Positions 1 to 11,880 of a stretch of DNA of 64,000 bases are shown in pieces. Position 1 is the first letter of the stretch. Each line of letters begins with the position of its first letter. The notes under the pieces were generated by a model. It ran no database searches, was not told where the DNA came from, and saw only the letters and a program-made list of their open reading frames with translations. A program made the translations under genes and the position numbers. The stretch is from Diphasiastrum complanatum (Eukaryota > Streptophyta > Lycopodiopsida > Lycopodiales > Lycopodiaceae), in assembly GCA_029204225.1 (NCBI GenBank), contig CM055096.1:30390557-30454556 (forward strand). The letters are read 5' to 3'.

Positions 1-822
1 ATAGATTTGTAGAGAGTTTAGGAATATATAAGACCTTTGATAGTAGTTTGAATTGATCATGCTAGAATTGCAATCTTACAATACCTTCACCTTTATTAGT
101 GTGAGTACTATTGTCACCAAGATGAACAAATTTCTTTGTGCTGTAAGGCGTGTAGGAGTTGAAAATCTCACGTTGATTGGTCATGTGTTGAGTTGCTCCA
201 GAATCAAGAAACCATGAATCATCCAAAAATGTGCTTTGGTCTTTGACTATGAATGTGCCTTCGTCCACTTCGACATGGGGAGATGATGAAACTATGTTTG
301 TTTGTTGATCAGGTTGCTTGGCTGCATTCTTTGCTTGGAGAATTCGGCAATCATTGATCTCATGGTTATTGCGCTTGCAATACCTACAAAACATCTTCTT
401 CTTCGACTGTGGATTTGATGATTGTACTTGACTTTGAGTCAGCTTCTGATTCGTTGCAGCCTTCTTGGAGCTTTTCTGCTTCTGTCACGTAGAGCCTTTA
501 TTGACATATAGAGCCTGAGAGGAGGAAGTAGATAAAGTGTCTTGACTTCTTCTATTGTCTTCTTTCAGCAACATAGTGATAAATCTAGTAAGAGCTAAAT
601 CTGAGTGTGTCGATATGATCATCACCCAATTCTCATATGTAGAGGGCAAGCTTGAAAGCAATGTCATAATTGCATCTTGATCGTATATGACTGATCTGAT
701 GACGGCCATCTGTTGCAAGAGATTTTTAAACTGGTTAATGTGACTCTGAAGATAATCACCATTCAACATCTTGAATGTGAAGAATTTCTTTCGTAGATGT
801 AACTTATTAGTTACGTCCCTCA
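1..822 (-). pseudogene. Ty1/copia gag-protease fragment, left-truncated by window edge
   Basis: Minus-strand reading frame. Gag (UBN2-like) lies at about 485-822 and shows the copia gag signature HINQFKNLLQQM and LLSSLPSTYENWV. After one in-frame TGA it continues in the same frame into a zinc knuckle (CRYCKRNNHEINDC, 355-394) and the aspartic protease motif WFLDSGATQHMT. Gag packages the RNA; protease processes Gag-Pol. Homology to the sister copy at 19.6-21.2 kb stops at about position 822, where an LTR-like block begins, so the N-terminus is replaced. The fragment runs off the left edge. It is a broken copy, not a working gene. Confidence 0.85.
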
Positions 823-1660
823 TGTCATATATGTGAAAAATGCAAAAATAAGCTTGGTAGCGACCAAAAATCTTGTATATAGATAAACACACATGTGTGG
901 AGCCTGTTTCCACGTGTGAAAATAATGTACTTGTCATGTACCATAATCATATAGGTTGTACATATGATTTAATTCAAGTTCTAGTGGCTAAAAAGGCCAA
1001 AAACTAGTTTCTAGACATATGACACATGGCATCAATCTATTGCTTGCATGAGCCACATCCTTTGGTTAGGTGTCACATCCCATGTGTAGAGCAGCTCACA
1101 TGTGTGGAATAGGCTGAAGTAGACGAATTTTGACTTCTAGAAGATTTTCAAGTAGATCTCCATATAGAAGGAAAATGGACCAAAAGTGCTCAAAATAGAA
1201 GGTTTTGTCCAAGTGTCAGTTTTGCATGATGAATAATCATATGACAAAGCACCTTCACACATGTGGGATCAAAGGGATGATCAGTACCACGAGCTCCCAC
1301 TTATTGTATATATAGAGCCACATTTGGCCATAATCAGTGTGAGACACCAATCTTGGTTTTGGAGGCAATTTTGAGTGATTCTCCCCATTTGTCTACATTT
1401 GTTTTGATTGTTTTGAGGTTCTATCAATGTGTACTTGATTTTCAGGTTGGAGTCCGTACTCAGACAGTGTTTCACACGTGTGAAACCAGAAAGTACACTT
1501 TCCTTCAATTAATGATTGTTCTTGTTAGGATTTTGTGTCTAGAATTGAGCTAGATTGATCTTAATCTGAAGTAGATTGATAGATCAAGTAATCTGACAAC
1601 CAATCCCTCTTGAGGATCATATTAGGATCCACTCTTGGTCCTTTTTGTACTTTTTCCACA
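823..1660 (+). repeat. Probable LTR of a plus-strand retroelement
   Basis: The block starts with TG exactly where the minus-strand gag loses homology and ends with CA directly before a Met-tRNA primer-binding site. It has a TATA-like TATATA near 1310 and several CACATGTG/CACACGTGTG palindromes. The left boundary is inferred from the gag break; the right boundary is firm. Confidence 0.6.
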
Positions 1661-1672
1661 TGGTATCAGAGC
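1661..1672 (+). other. Primer-binding site (initiator Met-tRNA)
   Basis: TGGTATCAGAGC, complementary to the 3' end of plant initiator Met-tRNA, abuts an LTR ending in CA. It primes minus-strand DNA synthesis of a plus-strand element. Confidence 0.85.
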
Positions 1673-4500
1673 CAAGTACAAGAGTTTTTGTTGAAATTGA
1701 TAGGGTTAATCCAAATCAAAGCCAAAATTAGCAATTTTTTGGAAACTAGTCAAATTTTGTGTAGCGAGTTGGATTTGATAGCTATCCTCAAAAATTTTGG
1801 TCCAGATCTTGTTGTGGGCTGTAGGAACCCTTTTCACACGTGTGAGGCCGTACAGCTCCAGCTTTGGCTGAGAAAATTCAAAAATTTGTACAACTTGACT
1901 CACACACCCAACTTGAGAAATTTTTAGTGCAAAATCAAGCATTTTCTATAGAGAATCTAATCCCTTGATTAGTTCTTGGATTAGATCAGCCAAAAAAATA
2001 CAATTGAAGCTTGAATTAGGAGCATTAAATAATTTTCTCTGATTTTTTGAGTGCATATTGAAGTTGAGAGAAATTTTGCCAAAATTCATAGATTAAGGAG
2101 TGATATGCAAGGTGAGAGGATAAAATCCATTGTACCATCACTCTAGATTTGTTCAAAAGTGATAGGGTCAAGTTTAGACGCATCAATTTGCTAGAAAACA
2201 TCCTTGGATCTGTTCTCCAAGTGAAACCTTTGAGATTTTCTAGTGCATATAGAGCATCTATGCAAATCGTTTGTAGAATTTGACATAGATTGGCTTCAAT
2301 TGAGAGTTCTAGAAAAGAGATTGAGATCCAAGTCACATTGTTCAACCCTACTCAATTTGTTTGAGTGATTGTAAGGTTTGAAAAGATTCATTAAGGTGTC
2401 TATGGCAAATGTGTAGAGAGAGATCCAATTTTCTAAGAGTTCCTTCATTTGTAGAGGGCAAGATCTAGAAGCTCATAATGTGTTGTTATTGGTGAAGAAT
2501 TTGTCTTCTCCTAGGTGATCAAATCTTTCTAAGTGGTATTAGCACTTTGAAGCACAATATCTTAGTGAGAAAAATCACAGCTTTTGATTTTGAATTTCAT
2601 TCCAAGTCTTAAAAGGTAGAGTAATTGGTGGAATCCAATAGGAGTGATTGAATTCAATTTGTTGAGCAAAAATTGACATAGTATGTATGAAACTCAAATT
2701 AGTTCTATTCAACTTTCTTCGTGAGAGTGTTAGGGTCAATTTGTGATCCCATTGGATGTCCAGAGTGGTTGAGATCTTTGTGAATCTCTAGTTGTCTAAA
2801 TTTTTAAGCTTTGTGAAAAATTGGTGGTATAGTTTGTTTTCAAATCAAATCAAATTCATTCTAAATCTCAAGAGTGAGGTTATTTGGGTCAAGAGTGAGT
2901 CCAAAAGATGTGATTAAGTTTGATTTTCATGTGTTTAAAACAAAACCCATCTTTTGTTCAAGAATCTCAAGTGTTGAGAGAACTAGTTAAGTGAAAAGGA
3001 AAATCTAGGTGCCAAATCTTTTCATATCCATTTCAATTTTCAAAAGAAAGAGTCATTAGTATTTGATGACTCCAATAGGAGATTGGATCTGATTTCTTTT
3101 GTGATTTGATTCAAAGATTGTGTGCTTTTGTCTTGGTGATCAAAGCAAAGTTTCCAAGTGACTAGTCATTAGTGTGAAAATTGATTCTTAGGTTTGTGAG
3201 TTAGATCTTTTGTAGATCCTTCTAGATTGTTGAAGATGTTCAAATCTAGTCTCTTGAGAGTCACAAATTACATTTGTAGAATCATATCACAGGTTTTTAT
3301 TCACATAATATCAATAGGTGGCATCCTATTGAAGGAAAGAAAGGATCCTAAGTGCAACCTTTGTGACAAGGGAGGATATATTTTCTCAAGATGCTACAAA
3401 AAGAAGACCAATCCATCCAAGGAGAACCAAAGCAAGGGGGCCGAGGTAGGATGGAGCTTCAAGTTCGAAATGCAAATACAAGAAGAACAAATCCAAGGAA
3501 AGGTGTTTCCTTTGTGGAGAGGTGAATGAGGCTTGGAGTCTCACAAGGACTTGCAAGATTTGTCTTCAAGAGTCCATCAGAACACATGTCAAATCTTTTG
3601 AAATTTTTCATTTGGAAGTGCATTGTTTGGTTCAAGATGCAAAGATAGATGTCACTTTCATGAAAGTAACTTGGATTTATTTTATGTCCTTGGAAAGTAT
3701 TTTGCTTGGAACTTTAGATAAGTTCAAACTTATTGTTATGATCCAAGAGAAATGAATCAAGAATAAGAAACATCAATCACAAAATAAAAATAGTTTCATT
3801 TATGCTCTCATGTTAACTTATGAAGATCTATTTTGCTTTGAAGGGATTTTTGTATCTCAAAGGTGGCTTAAGGCAATACTAGTTGAGTGTGATGCCTTAA
3901 AGTATAGCAAAGCATGTTTTCCTTGTAAGCTTACATTAGTTATGAAGACAAGGAAATGGAAATATCTTCATAATGTAGGATCTTTTGGTTTCAATAAGAT
4001 CATGAATGATGTGTTCATTCATAAAGATGAAAATTGTATGTTTTCAATCCTAAAGGCAAGTTGTAAACTTCTTATGAGAATAAGTGAAGCATCCAAAGTG
4101 GACACTTATATCCATAAGCAAGTAGTTAGCCTTATTGAGATGGAAATACCTTTTTGATTTCAATATTGGAAAAATCATGCCAAGTTGTGGTGATTTTTGG
4201 ACTTATGTTTCTAGCATAAGTAATCTTGATAATCATAGGAAGTGCATATTGAATGGTCATGATTGTTGTGATCATTATGAGACATGGAGGTCTCGGATTT
4301 CCATCAAAAAGGAGCATCATGAAGAGGATCTTAAGGAGTCATCTCAAGGTTCAAGTGTGCCAAGGATTGAGGAGGAGAGTCCTTCTCAAGGTTCAAGTAT
4401 GTCAAGGATTGAGGAGGAGAGACCTTCTCAAGTTGTGATTCCAAAAAGAATCTCAAGAAACATGGTTGAGTCCATGTGGCTCACATTTTAAGGGAAAGAG
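1673..4500 (+). mobile_element. Degenerate internal region of LTR element, little recognisable coding
   Basis: This is the region downstream of the primer site. The only retroviral-like signal is at 3227-3529: a knuckle-like CNLCDKGGYIFSRC in a lysine-rich context (CX2CX4HX4C spacing, with Tyr instead of His), followed shortly in another frame by a second Cys-rich stretch starting CFLCGE. ORFs at 3810-4157 and 4135-4491 have no family I recognise. No RT, integrase or RNase H motif was seen, so the element is non-autonomous or badly decayed. 1700-3200 is AT-rich without a credible gene. Confidence 0.45.
4342..4433 (+). repeat. 42-bp tandem repeat, about 2.2 units, in an open frame
   Basis: Units start at 4342, 4384 and (partial) 4426. 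The frame-preserving period of 14 residues encodes a Ser/Glu-rich repeat (SQGSS...RIEEE...PSQ). Confidence 0.8.
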
Positions 4501-4590
4501 GAGCATACCTCATGTGGTATACATCTCGTACTTACTAGTCTCTCTTGAGAACATAGATGATGTTCTTAAAAGGTTGAAATTGATTTTAAA

Positions 4591-7316
4591 TCAATTAGAA
4601 AGCAAATGGTTATTCATGCAGCTTTGATTGTCACAAGATATAATAGTCACCTGTGGTTGACCTAAATCCACAACCAATCTTCGTAACCATATCGCTTCTT
4701 GTGCAGCATTGATGAGTGCTCGATATTCAGCTTCCGTCGATGATAAGACTATTGTAGATTGCTTTTTGCTGTTCCATGAAATTGCAGTTGTACCATAACT
4801 GAATGTATGACCACTGGTAGATTTTCTATCGTCAATATTACCTGCCCAATCGGCATCTGTATAACAACCTACCAACATTGGTGCTTCAGACTGATCATAT
4901 TACCTGCCCAATCAGCATCTGTATAACCTACCAACATTGGTGCTTCTGGCTGATCATACTTCAAACTAAAATTCAATGTCCCTCGAATGTATCTGAGAAT
5001 ACGTTTAGAAGACTTCCAGTGTGCTTGACTAGAATCTTGCATAAATTGACTAACAACACCAACAACATAAGAAATATTAGGTTGTGTGTGTGTCAAATAA
5101 ATCAAACTACCCACCAACTGTCTATACAAATAAGCATCCACTTTCTCATATTCATCATATGTAGTAAGCTTCATGTTGACATCCATAGGTGTACTCAAAG
5201 GCTTACAATCCTGCATATTGAACTTATAAAACAAATATTGTGCATATTTGCTTCGTGTAAGAAAGACCATGTCTTCCTTTTGTCATACTTCAATGCCAAG
5301 ACAATAGTGCATCAATCCTAGATCGCTCATGTCATAAAGCATTGGAAAGATCTGATTTGATTTCATCAATTAAGCTCTCGTTACTTCCTGAATCATCCAT
5401 GTACAACACAATGAACACTATATCAGAATCTTGTCTTAGAATGTAAAGATTAGGATCAACATCACTCTTTACCATTCCCCTTCGCTTAAAGTGTTCATCA
5501 ATGCAAGAGTACCATGCTCGTGGTGCTTGCTTCAATCCTAAATGGCTTTGTTGAGCTTACAAACAAGATGCTCTCTCCTTGGCTCAACAAATCCTTGAGG
5601 TTGTACTAAGTACACCTCTTCATCCATCACTCCATTAAGAAAAGCAGATTTAATGTCCATTTGATGGATCTTCCAACCATAGAAAGCAGAAATAGCAATG
5701 AATAGTCACCATCTTAGCTACGGGTGCAAAGGTTTCCTCAAAATCAATACCTTCTTGTTGCTCAAATCCTATCGCAACCAACCGTGCTTTGTACTTGTTG
5801 AGTTGCCATTTGCTCCATATTTAATCTTATAAATCCATTTGCAAGTGATAGGCTTCTTACCATCAGGTAGCTCAACCAAATTCCATGTCCTATTTTTCGA
5901 TATGGCTTCCATTTCTGTTTCCATAGCTGCACGCCACTCCTTGTGCTCCTTTGCTTTATCAAAAGTTTTTGGTTCTTGAGCCTTGAGCACAGAACCCATC
6001 AGAACTAGATTCGTCTCTAATATTGCAAGAGGTTTTTGATTTCTACTTGATCTTCTAAGCTCTCCCTGCTCACTTGATTCAGGCGTATCTCCCTTATTAG
6101 CATCACTTGTTACTGACAAGTACCACTTAGGCACTCTCCTAGGAGTCTCATTATTAACCCTATCTTTTTTCCATTGGCTCTTCCATATCGACATCAACTT
6201 CTTTCTTCACTTGTACTTTAGCTTATCAAAGGAATCAATTGTAAATTTTATTTGGTCATCTTGACCCATCTCATCAAAAGTAGCATCTCTGATAATCATG
6301 ATCTTTTGTGCATCTGTGTCATACATCTTGTATGCCTTGGCTCTTTCATCATATCCAAGGAAAATACACTTAACAGCTTTTGCATCCAGCTTCTTTCATT
6401 TTTCATCAGACACATGAGCGTAAGCATCACAACTAAATACTCGTAAATGAGAAACATTAGGTTTCTTTCCAATAAAAGCTTCGTAAGGTGTCTTACCCTC
6501 CACGGACTTCGTAGGACACCGATTCAAGATATGAGTAGCTGTGTTGCATGCTTCTTCCCAAAAAGTATTTGGCAAACCCTTGCTCTTAAGCATTGTCCTA
6601 GCCATCTCCACAATGGATCTGTTTTTCCGTTCTGCAACTCCATTCTATTGTGGTGAATAGGGTGCAGTAGTTTGTCTCTTGATCCCCTGATCTTTGCAAA
6701 AATTTGTAAACTTTGTTGAAAAATACTCACCGCCACCATCTGATCTTAGGGTCTTAACATAACAACCTGTTTGTTTTTCAACTAGAGCCTTGAACTCTCT
6801 AAACTTGGCAAAAGCAGCAGACTTCTTGATTATGAAATAAATCCAGATATGTCTACTATAATCATCAATGAATGTAATGAAATAGTAACAACCACTAATG
6901 GACCTAGTTTGCATTGGTCCACACAGATCACTATGAACAAGATCAATAATGCCATTGGCTCTTCTTGCTCCATCTTTGGAAAATCTCTCTCTATGTTGTT
7001 TTTCCAAAATACGACCCTCACAATTTTTTCCTTCAAAAGAGATATCAGGCAATCCAACAACGAGATTACCTCTTTCAAGGATTTGCAAGCTTTGAGCACT
7101 AACATGACCAAACCTTTGATGCCAAAGGTCACTTCGACTATCAACAGTGCTTACCATAGCTCGAATAAAAGATCTCGCATTCAATTTGTAGAGTCGATTC
7201 CCGTTGACTCTAGCTCCTGTAGCAATCACTTTGTAGTGATTCTTGATGTCCTTAACGAGACATACAACTAGGAAGTATTGTAAAAATATCTCCCACTCAA
7301 TAGATTTTCAATCTAC
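4591..7316 (-). pseudogene. Ty1/copia pol pseudogene (integrase-RT-RNase H)
   Basis: Read right to left. The GAG-pre-integrase HHCC region is at about 7060-7150 (WHQRFGHVS; the CxxC is damaged to CEGR). The integrase core has DLVHSDLCGPM, FIDDYSRHIWIY and LRSDGGGEY (6645-7000). Integrase ends at 6396-6611, RT spans 5769-6197 and 5332-5535 (YMDD at about 5395), RT thumb is at 4869-5270 and RNase H is at 4591-4878 (YTDADWAG, LSSTEAEY). Frames are broken in several places (about 6640, 6390, 5768, 5540, 5330, 4870). Domain order is typical for copia. It was formerly one Gag-Pol polyprotein and is now dead. Confidence 0.9.
4835..4955. repeat. About 60-bp tandem duplication inside RNase H coding
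   Basis: Unit 1 is 4835-4896 and unit 2 is 4897-4955, roughly 90% identical. The duplication repeats the YTDADWAG-coding segment and disrupts the minus-strand RNase H frame. Confidence 0.85.
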
Positions 7317-7432
7317 CTGATGTTGCCTGCCCTTTCTGATGCCTCTGGGACTGTGCTTTTCACAACAACTATGAAGTATTGTAAAAATCTCCCCACTCAA
7401 CAGATTTTCAATCTGTCTGATGCTGCACATCA
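7271..7432. repeat. Direct repeat (about 58 bp, 102 bp apart) at junction of opposed copia copies
   Basis: GAAGTATTGTAAAAAT...AGATTTTCAATCT occurs at 7272-7325 and 7372-7425. The first copy belongs to the minus-strand element (LIENLLS-type region); the second abuts the plus-strand RT, marking a complex rearrangement junction. Confidence 0.75.
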
Positions 7433-8679
7433 AATGGATGTACAAACAACATATCTCAATGGAGTTATTAAAGAAGACATTTACATGGTGCAACCCAAAG
7501 GTTATATTATCGAGGGTAAACACAATCATGTGTGTAAACTCCGTAAGGCACTTTATGGCTTGAAGCAATCTGCTCGAGCATGGTTTCAAAAGATCAGTAC
7601 TTTTCTTAGTGATCACGGCTACACACCTAGCTCTTCAGATTCCAATGTTTACTTCAAGACAGTGCAACAATTTTTTATCATTATTACTTTGTATGTGGAT
7701 GACACATTGCTCTTCAGCAACAGTATCAATCTGATAAAAGAAGACAAGACAATGCTATCTTCCGAATTCGACATGACCGATCTGGGCGAAGCTCATTTCT
7801 GCCTTGGTATTCAAATCCACATCGAAAGTTGATCTACATTACTCAACAGAGTACATCTACAATATGTTAGTCAGATATAATCTAGTTAATTGCAAGTCAG
7901 CTCTCTCACCAATGGAACCAGGTCTCAAATTGTCAAAGGACCAGTGCCCTCAAACAATTCAAGAGAAGGGGCGGATGCATGAGTATCCTTACCATTCTAT
8001 TATAGGATCTCTTATGTACGCAATGACATGTACCAGGCCAGACATAGCTTCTGCAGTCAGCTCCCTAAGTCAGTATATGACCAACCCTGGTGTAACACAT
8101 TGGAAGGCTCTTATTAGAGTCATAAGATATCTTCGAGCTACTATGGACTTTTGCATTTGTTATGGAGCAGTCGACAACGACAAACTCAATTTACTCATTG
8201 GTTTTACAGATGCAAGTTGGGCATGAGATGTAGACACTCATAAATCCACTTCCGGATTTATATTCTTCCTCAACAATGGTCCAATTTCCTGGAACAGTTG
8301 CAAACAATCTTCGATAGCTCTATCTTCTACAAAATCATAGCATATCGCAATCTCACAAGCTACACGGGAAGCAATTTGGTTGAGAAACTTACTTTCAGAT
8401 ATCAGTATGAATCAATATGCTCCGACATTATTATTTTGTGATAATCAAAGTGCCATTACCTTATCAACCAGCCCTAGATTTCAATCTTCGAGTAAGCACA
8501 TTGAATTGAAGTATCATTATGTCAGAAGCAAAGTTCTCGACAAAGAGGTCAGATTGCAATACTGTCGAAAGCAAGATATAACAGCGGATATTTTTACTAA
8601 AGCATTAAGCTTGGATGCACACAGAAAGTTATGTGCAGAACTAAGTTTGAAGGTCAAGGCAATCATGGATTCAGATTAA
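7426..8679 (+). pseudogene. Ty1/copia RT-RNase H pseudogene, copy A
   Basis: RT starts mid-domain at MDVQTTYLNGV, then YGLKQSARAW and YVDDTLLF (about 7690-7716). A frameshift at about 7810 leads to the thumb (GSLMYAMTCTRPDIA). RNase H follows with FTDASWA, a TGA stop after it at 8224-8226, ISWNS and, from 8380, CDNQSAI and DIFTKAL. The N-terminal half of pol is missing. Copy B at 21.8-23.2 kb is a close relative: both share the linker wording and the same purine tract and LTR start downstream. It is not functional. Confidence 0.9.
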
Positions 8680-8683
8680 GGCA

Positions 8684-9180
8684 GAGTATTGGATTATTAT
8701 CCTTCCTACTAATCGACTAATCGGTTTTTAATCTACATCCAACTGGTTATCTAGTTCTGCGGATTTTTTCGTGTTTCTATACAGTTTGCAGAAATACACG
8801 AAGTTTGATAACAATGTCGATTTTTCTCTCTCTACAAAAAACTGATAGTGTCATATTTTTCGCTTGTCAGGAATTACGTGTAAAAATGCAATGTCGTCTT
8901 TTTTGCATTTTTCACCTGTCAGGAATTACGAGTAAAAATGCAGTGTCGCATTTTTTGCCTGTGGCAGTTTAGGTTCATTTATGCAAAGTGACAGTTTACG
9001 TTCATTTATGCACAGACAAATTGTTTACAGCCAATTGTCGCCGCTTATCAGCAAGCAACTTCTGAGAAGAACTGGATGAATGTCAGCAGACTCCAGCCAA
9101 CTGGCATTCGCATTCGATGACCTAATCACTTAGCATAAATCAGTTGTTCATACATTAACAATCTGTCTGAAAAAAAAAAA
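8684..9180 (+). repeat. Probable 3' LTR of copia copy A, with internal repeats
   Basis: It follows a purine tract that matches the GGGGGAG tract of copy B. About 8840-8990 holds short imperfect tandem repeats (CTGTCAGGAATTACG twice, about 57 bp apart; TTCATTTATGCA twice). The right end is not defined. Confidence 0.5.
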
Positions 9181-9549
9181 TGATGCATGAAAGCATCTAC
9201 AATGTCTGTCTCACATGTTACGAATCATATTTCGTTCTCTCTCCTCGATGAATACTGAAAAAAGGTATTCGCTATATACACAAATTTTATAGGTGTATAG
9301 ATGAAGAAGGTACAAAAGTGGTTGTGTCATTTGTAGGAGATCGTGGGTGGCTGTCGTCATTGTCAAATCTGATTGCACACTGTATGGAACGAGCATGAGG
9401 AGGCCGCAACGTCGGTGAATAGAGTTAAGGGAGAAAGTAGTGAAATAACTAAAAGTAGCATCTTTGCATAGTTAGGTGCCTATCCTAGCATTCTAACCCT
9501 TTTTGATAGGCAAAAGGGTTGCCCACCGACCATATCTACATCCCTACAG

Positions 9550-9567
9550 TGGCGCTGTTGTCGGGGA
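9550..9567 (+). other. Tat/Athila-type primer-binding site
   Basis: TGGCGCTGTTGTCGGGGA matches, with two changes, the TGGCGCCGTTGCCGGGGA site typical of plant Tat/Athila gypsy elements. The preceding bases end ...CTACA, an LTR-like terminus at 9548. Confidence 0.7.
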
Positions 9568-10738
9568 TAGGTTCTCTCTAATTAGTATAGCTGCCTTTTT
9601 AGTTGTTTCATGCTTTATAGTGTTTTAGGTGGATTTTTGGGTAGAGATAGTTAGTTTTATGTGTTTGGATTATTCTCAGCTAGCGGAGGAGGTGTGAGAG
9701 GGTGGAGGAAGCCCTAAAAAGTCTCTAAGGGCTTGACTTCAAAACCTTGAAAAATCCAAAAAAAACAGTCAAATTTGCATTTGGAAAGAAAAAGAGCCAA
9801 AATTTTCATCAGATTTTGTTTTCTCCAAAACTGGTGAGAGTTAACCCTCGCACGAATGACAGTAGCTCCAGGCTACTATCCCAGACCTGCATAGAAGCCT
9901 GCGAGAGTTAGTTCCAAACATATTGCAAAAATCAGAGAAAGAAGCCAAAAAATTTCAAAAAACCCTTGTAAAAAATAAAAAAAATTCAGATCTTCATAAG
10001 AACTCTCGCAGAGCTCTCTGAAGTTCCATCTCAGTGAGACCAGGGCACATAGAAGATTGTGAGAGCTAGTTCCCTGTATAAGTGCCAGTGCGAAGGTTCT
10101 CAATGAGGAAAAGATGGGAAAATCCATCAGAACCCTCGAAGACACCAAAATTTTCAGTTCCAGTGGCCAAGAACTCTCGCAGAGAATTCTGAAGTTCCAT
10201 CTCAATGAAGAAACAAGCCAAGCAACATTATAATACGGTCCTGAAATGCGAAAATCCTCCTCAAAAGATTGATTCAAAGAATGTGCCACCCTTACTGGAT
10301 AAAGGCAAAAGAAAAGTTGAGGAATAAACCTCAAGTCAGAGTTCTAGCAAGACATCAACGTCTAGGAAGTCTTCACCCACGAAGAAGAGTTTATTTTCTC
10401 GGAAGTCATCACTTCCACGATCAATTCCTGCTAAGAAGGCTAAGCGAAGATCCAAGACAAATCTTTTTGACAAAGAATAAGCAGATGAAATTCAGCATGA
10501 AATGTCTGAGCATTTCAAACGATATACATTGGATGATGTGGTTATCATGTTACCAAAAGCACATCGTGAACCCGAAGAACAAGTGCCAGAATTGAAAGAT
10601 GTTTACAATGGCCCAGCTAGGACATAGCCTATAAATCTTGCGGCAAGCGCTACAAACGTTGCTTATTAAGTATCAAGATTGTTTTGCATGGACTTATAAA
10701 GATCTCAAGGGTATTCCGATGTCAGTTATTGAACAAAG
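9568..10738 (+). mobile_element. Ty3/gypsy (Tat/Athila-like) remnant
   Basis: Mostly leader sequence. A direct repeat (ACTCTCGCAGAG...GAAGTTCCATCTCA) occurs near 10,010 and 10,170. At about 10,640-10,735 the plus strand reads LLIKYQDCFAWTYKDLKGIP, the conserved stretch just upstream of RT in Tat-type elements. It is cut at about 10,740, where copia RNase H begins. No gag or protease is recognisable. Confidence 0.6.
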
Positions 10739-10739
10739 A

Positions 10740-11035
10740 TGGCCAATGAAATAATTTGGCTCAAACGGTTCCTTGACGAATTGGGCGAAACGAGAAATGA
10801 AACTCTGGTTTTGCAGATGGACAACACATCTGCAATACATCTGACAAAAGACCCAAACACATTGCAATCAAGTACCACTTGATAAGGGATCTGATCGGAA
10901 AGAAGATGTTAGAGACTACTTTCATTGGAACGAAGGAGATGGTAGCTGACATTTTCACAAAGGCCTTAGACAAAGGTCTATTCGAGAAATAGATGAGCAG
11001 TCTTGGAGTCGTCAAGCTATCATGCTTTGAGAGGG
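10740..11035 (+). pseudogene. Ty1/copia RNase H C-terminal fragment
   Basis: The plus strand reads NEIIWLKRFLDELGE, then DNTSAIHLTKDP, a frameshift near 10,865, then LIRDLIGKK, GTKEMVADIFTKALDKG and, after a TAG, SSLGVVKL. These are the terminal motifs of copia RNase H. It is directly fused to the gypsy remnant on its left and followed by a purine tract (GAGAGGGAGC). Confidence 0.85.
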
Positions 11036-11037
11036 AG

Positions 11038-11880
11038 CTGAAGAAACAAAATTTTTCTATTGCCAAAGCCTTGCTAGCTTTCCACCCAGATTTTGACAGA
11101 AAAGACACATGAAACAAAAATGTTCGCGAATAAATTTGTGACACACGACACGAAATTGTTTCGCGACACAATCATTCGTGCTCCACAAAGGACCAATAAG
11201 ATCAGCCAAGTACCATGGGGTACAAGTATTTGATCAAATATCATGACATCAACATAAGTACTCTAGAATGTGGCTAATCTGCCACTCTTGTAATCTGTGA
11301 TTAGTTGTAGATGTTTAATCTTCCTGATATGGAAGTTACATGATGCAACACGAAAAAGTTTGCGAATTATATACTTTCTGCTTGATGCATAATATTGTAA
11401 AACGAAAATATACAAAATACATGTCCGCCTGTGAGCGAGACAATTTTGTAAGAGGATCAGCAGATCCAGAAGTTCGCTAGTATACGAGACACTATTCGTG
11501 AGAGAATTGTATTTCTCTCACGCCAATGCATTGTGTGGATCTCTCGCACAATGCTTGAAAGCAGAAGATCAATAGATAATATTGTAGCTGTTATGCGCAT
11601 ATTATTCTGAATGATTGTATGATCTTGAATGAATATTTGTCTGTTACTATTTGTGTAGCTGATTCACTTGTTTATTCAATTTCGCACATTGGTTTGATTT
11701 TGTTGAATACTATAATAAGCTATAACGTAGATTAGTAGGTTTGTCTACATTCTGGAGGATTGTAAGAATGTCGGCAATGACCAACAATCATATCTGAATT
11801 CCACATGAACTGATTTTATTCGCGAATGTTTTCATTTCGTGTTTCGCTTCGTTTCGCTTCGCGATCACTTGGCTTTAAGC
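11038..11880 (+). repeat. Probable LTR after the copia RNase H tail
   Basis: It begins TG after the purine tract. It is rich in short TTCGCGA/TCGCGAA-like palindromes and in TTTCGCTTCG repeats (11,840-11,865). The end is not defined. Confidence 0.4.

Noticed and set aside
8820-9000. CRISPR-like short repeats
   Set aside because: Only two or three imperfect units without regular spacers in a plant LTR; not CRISPR.
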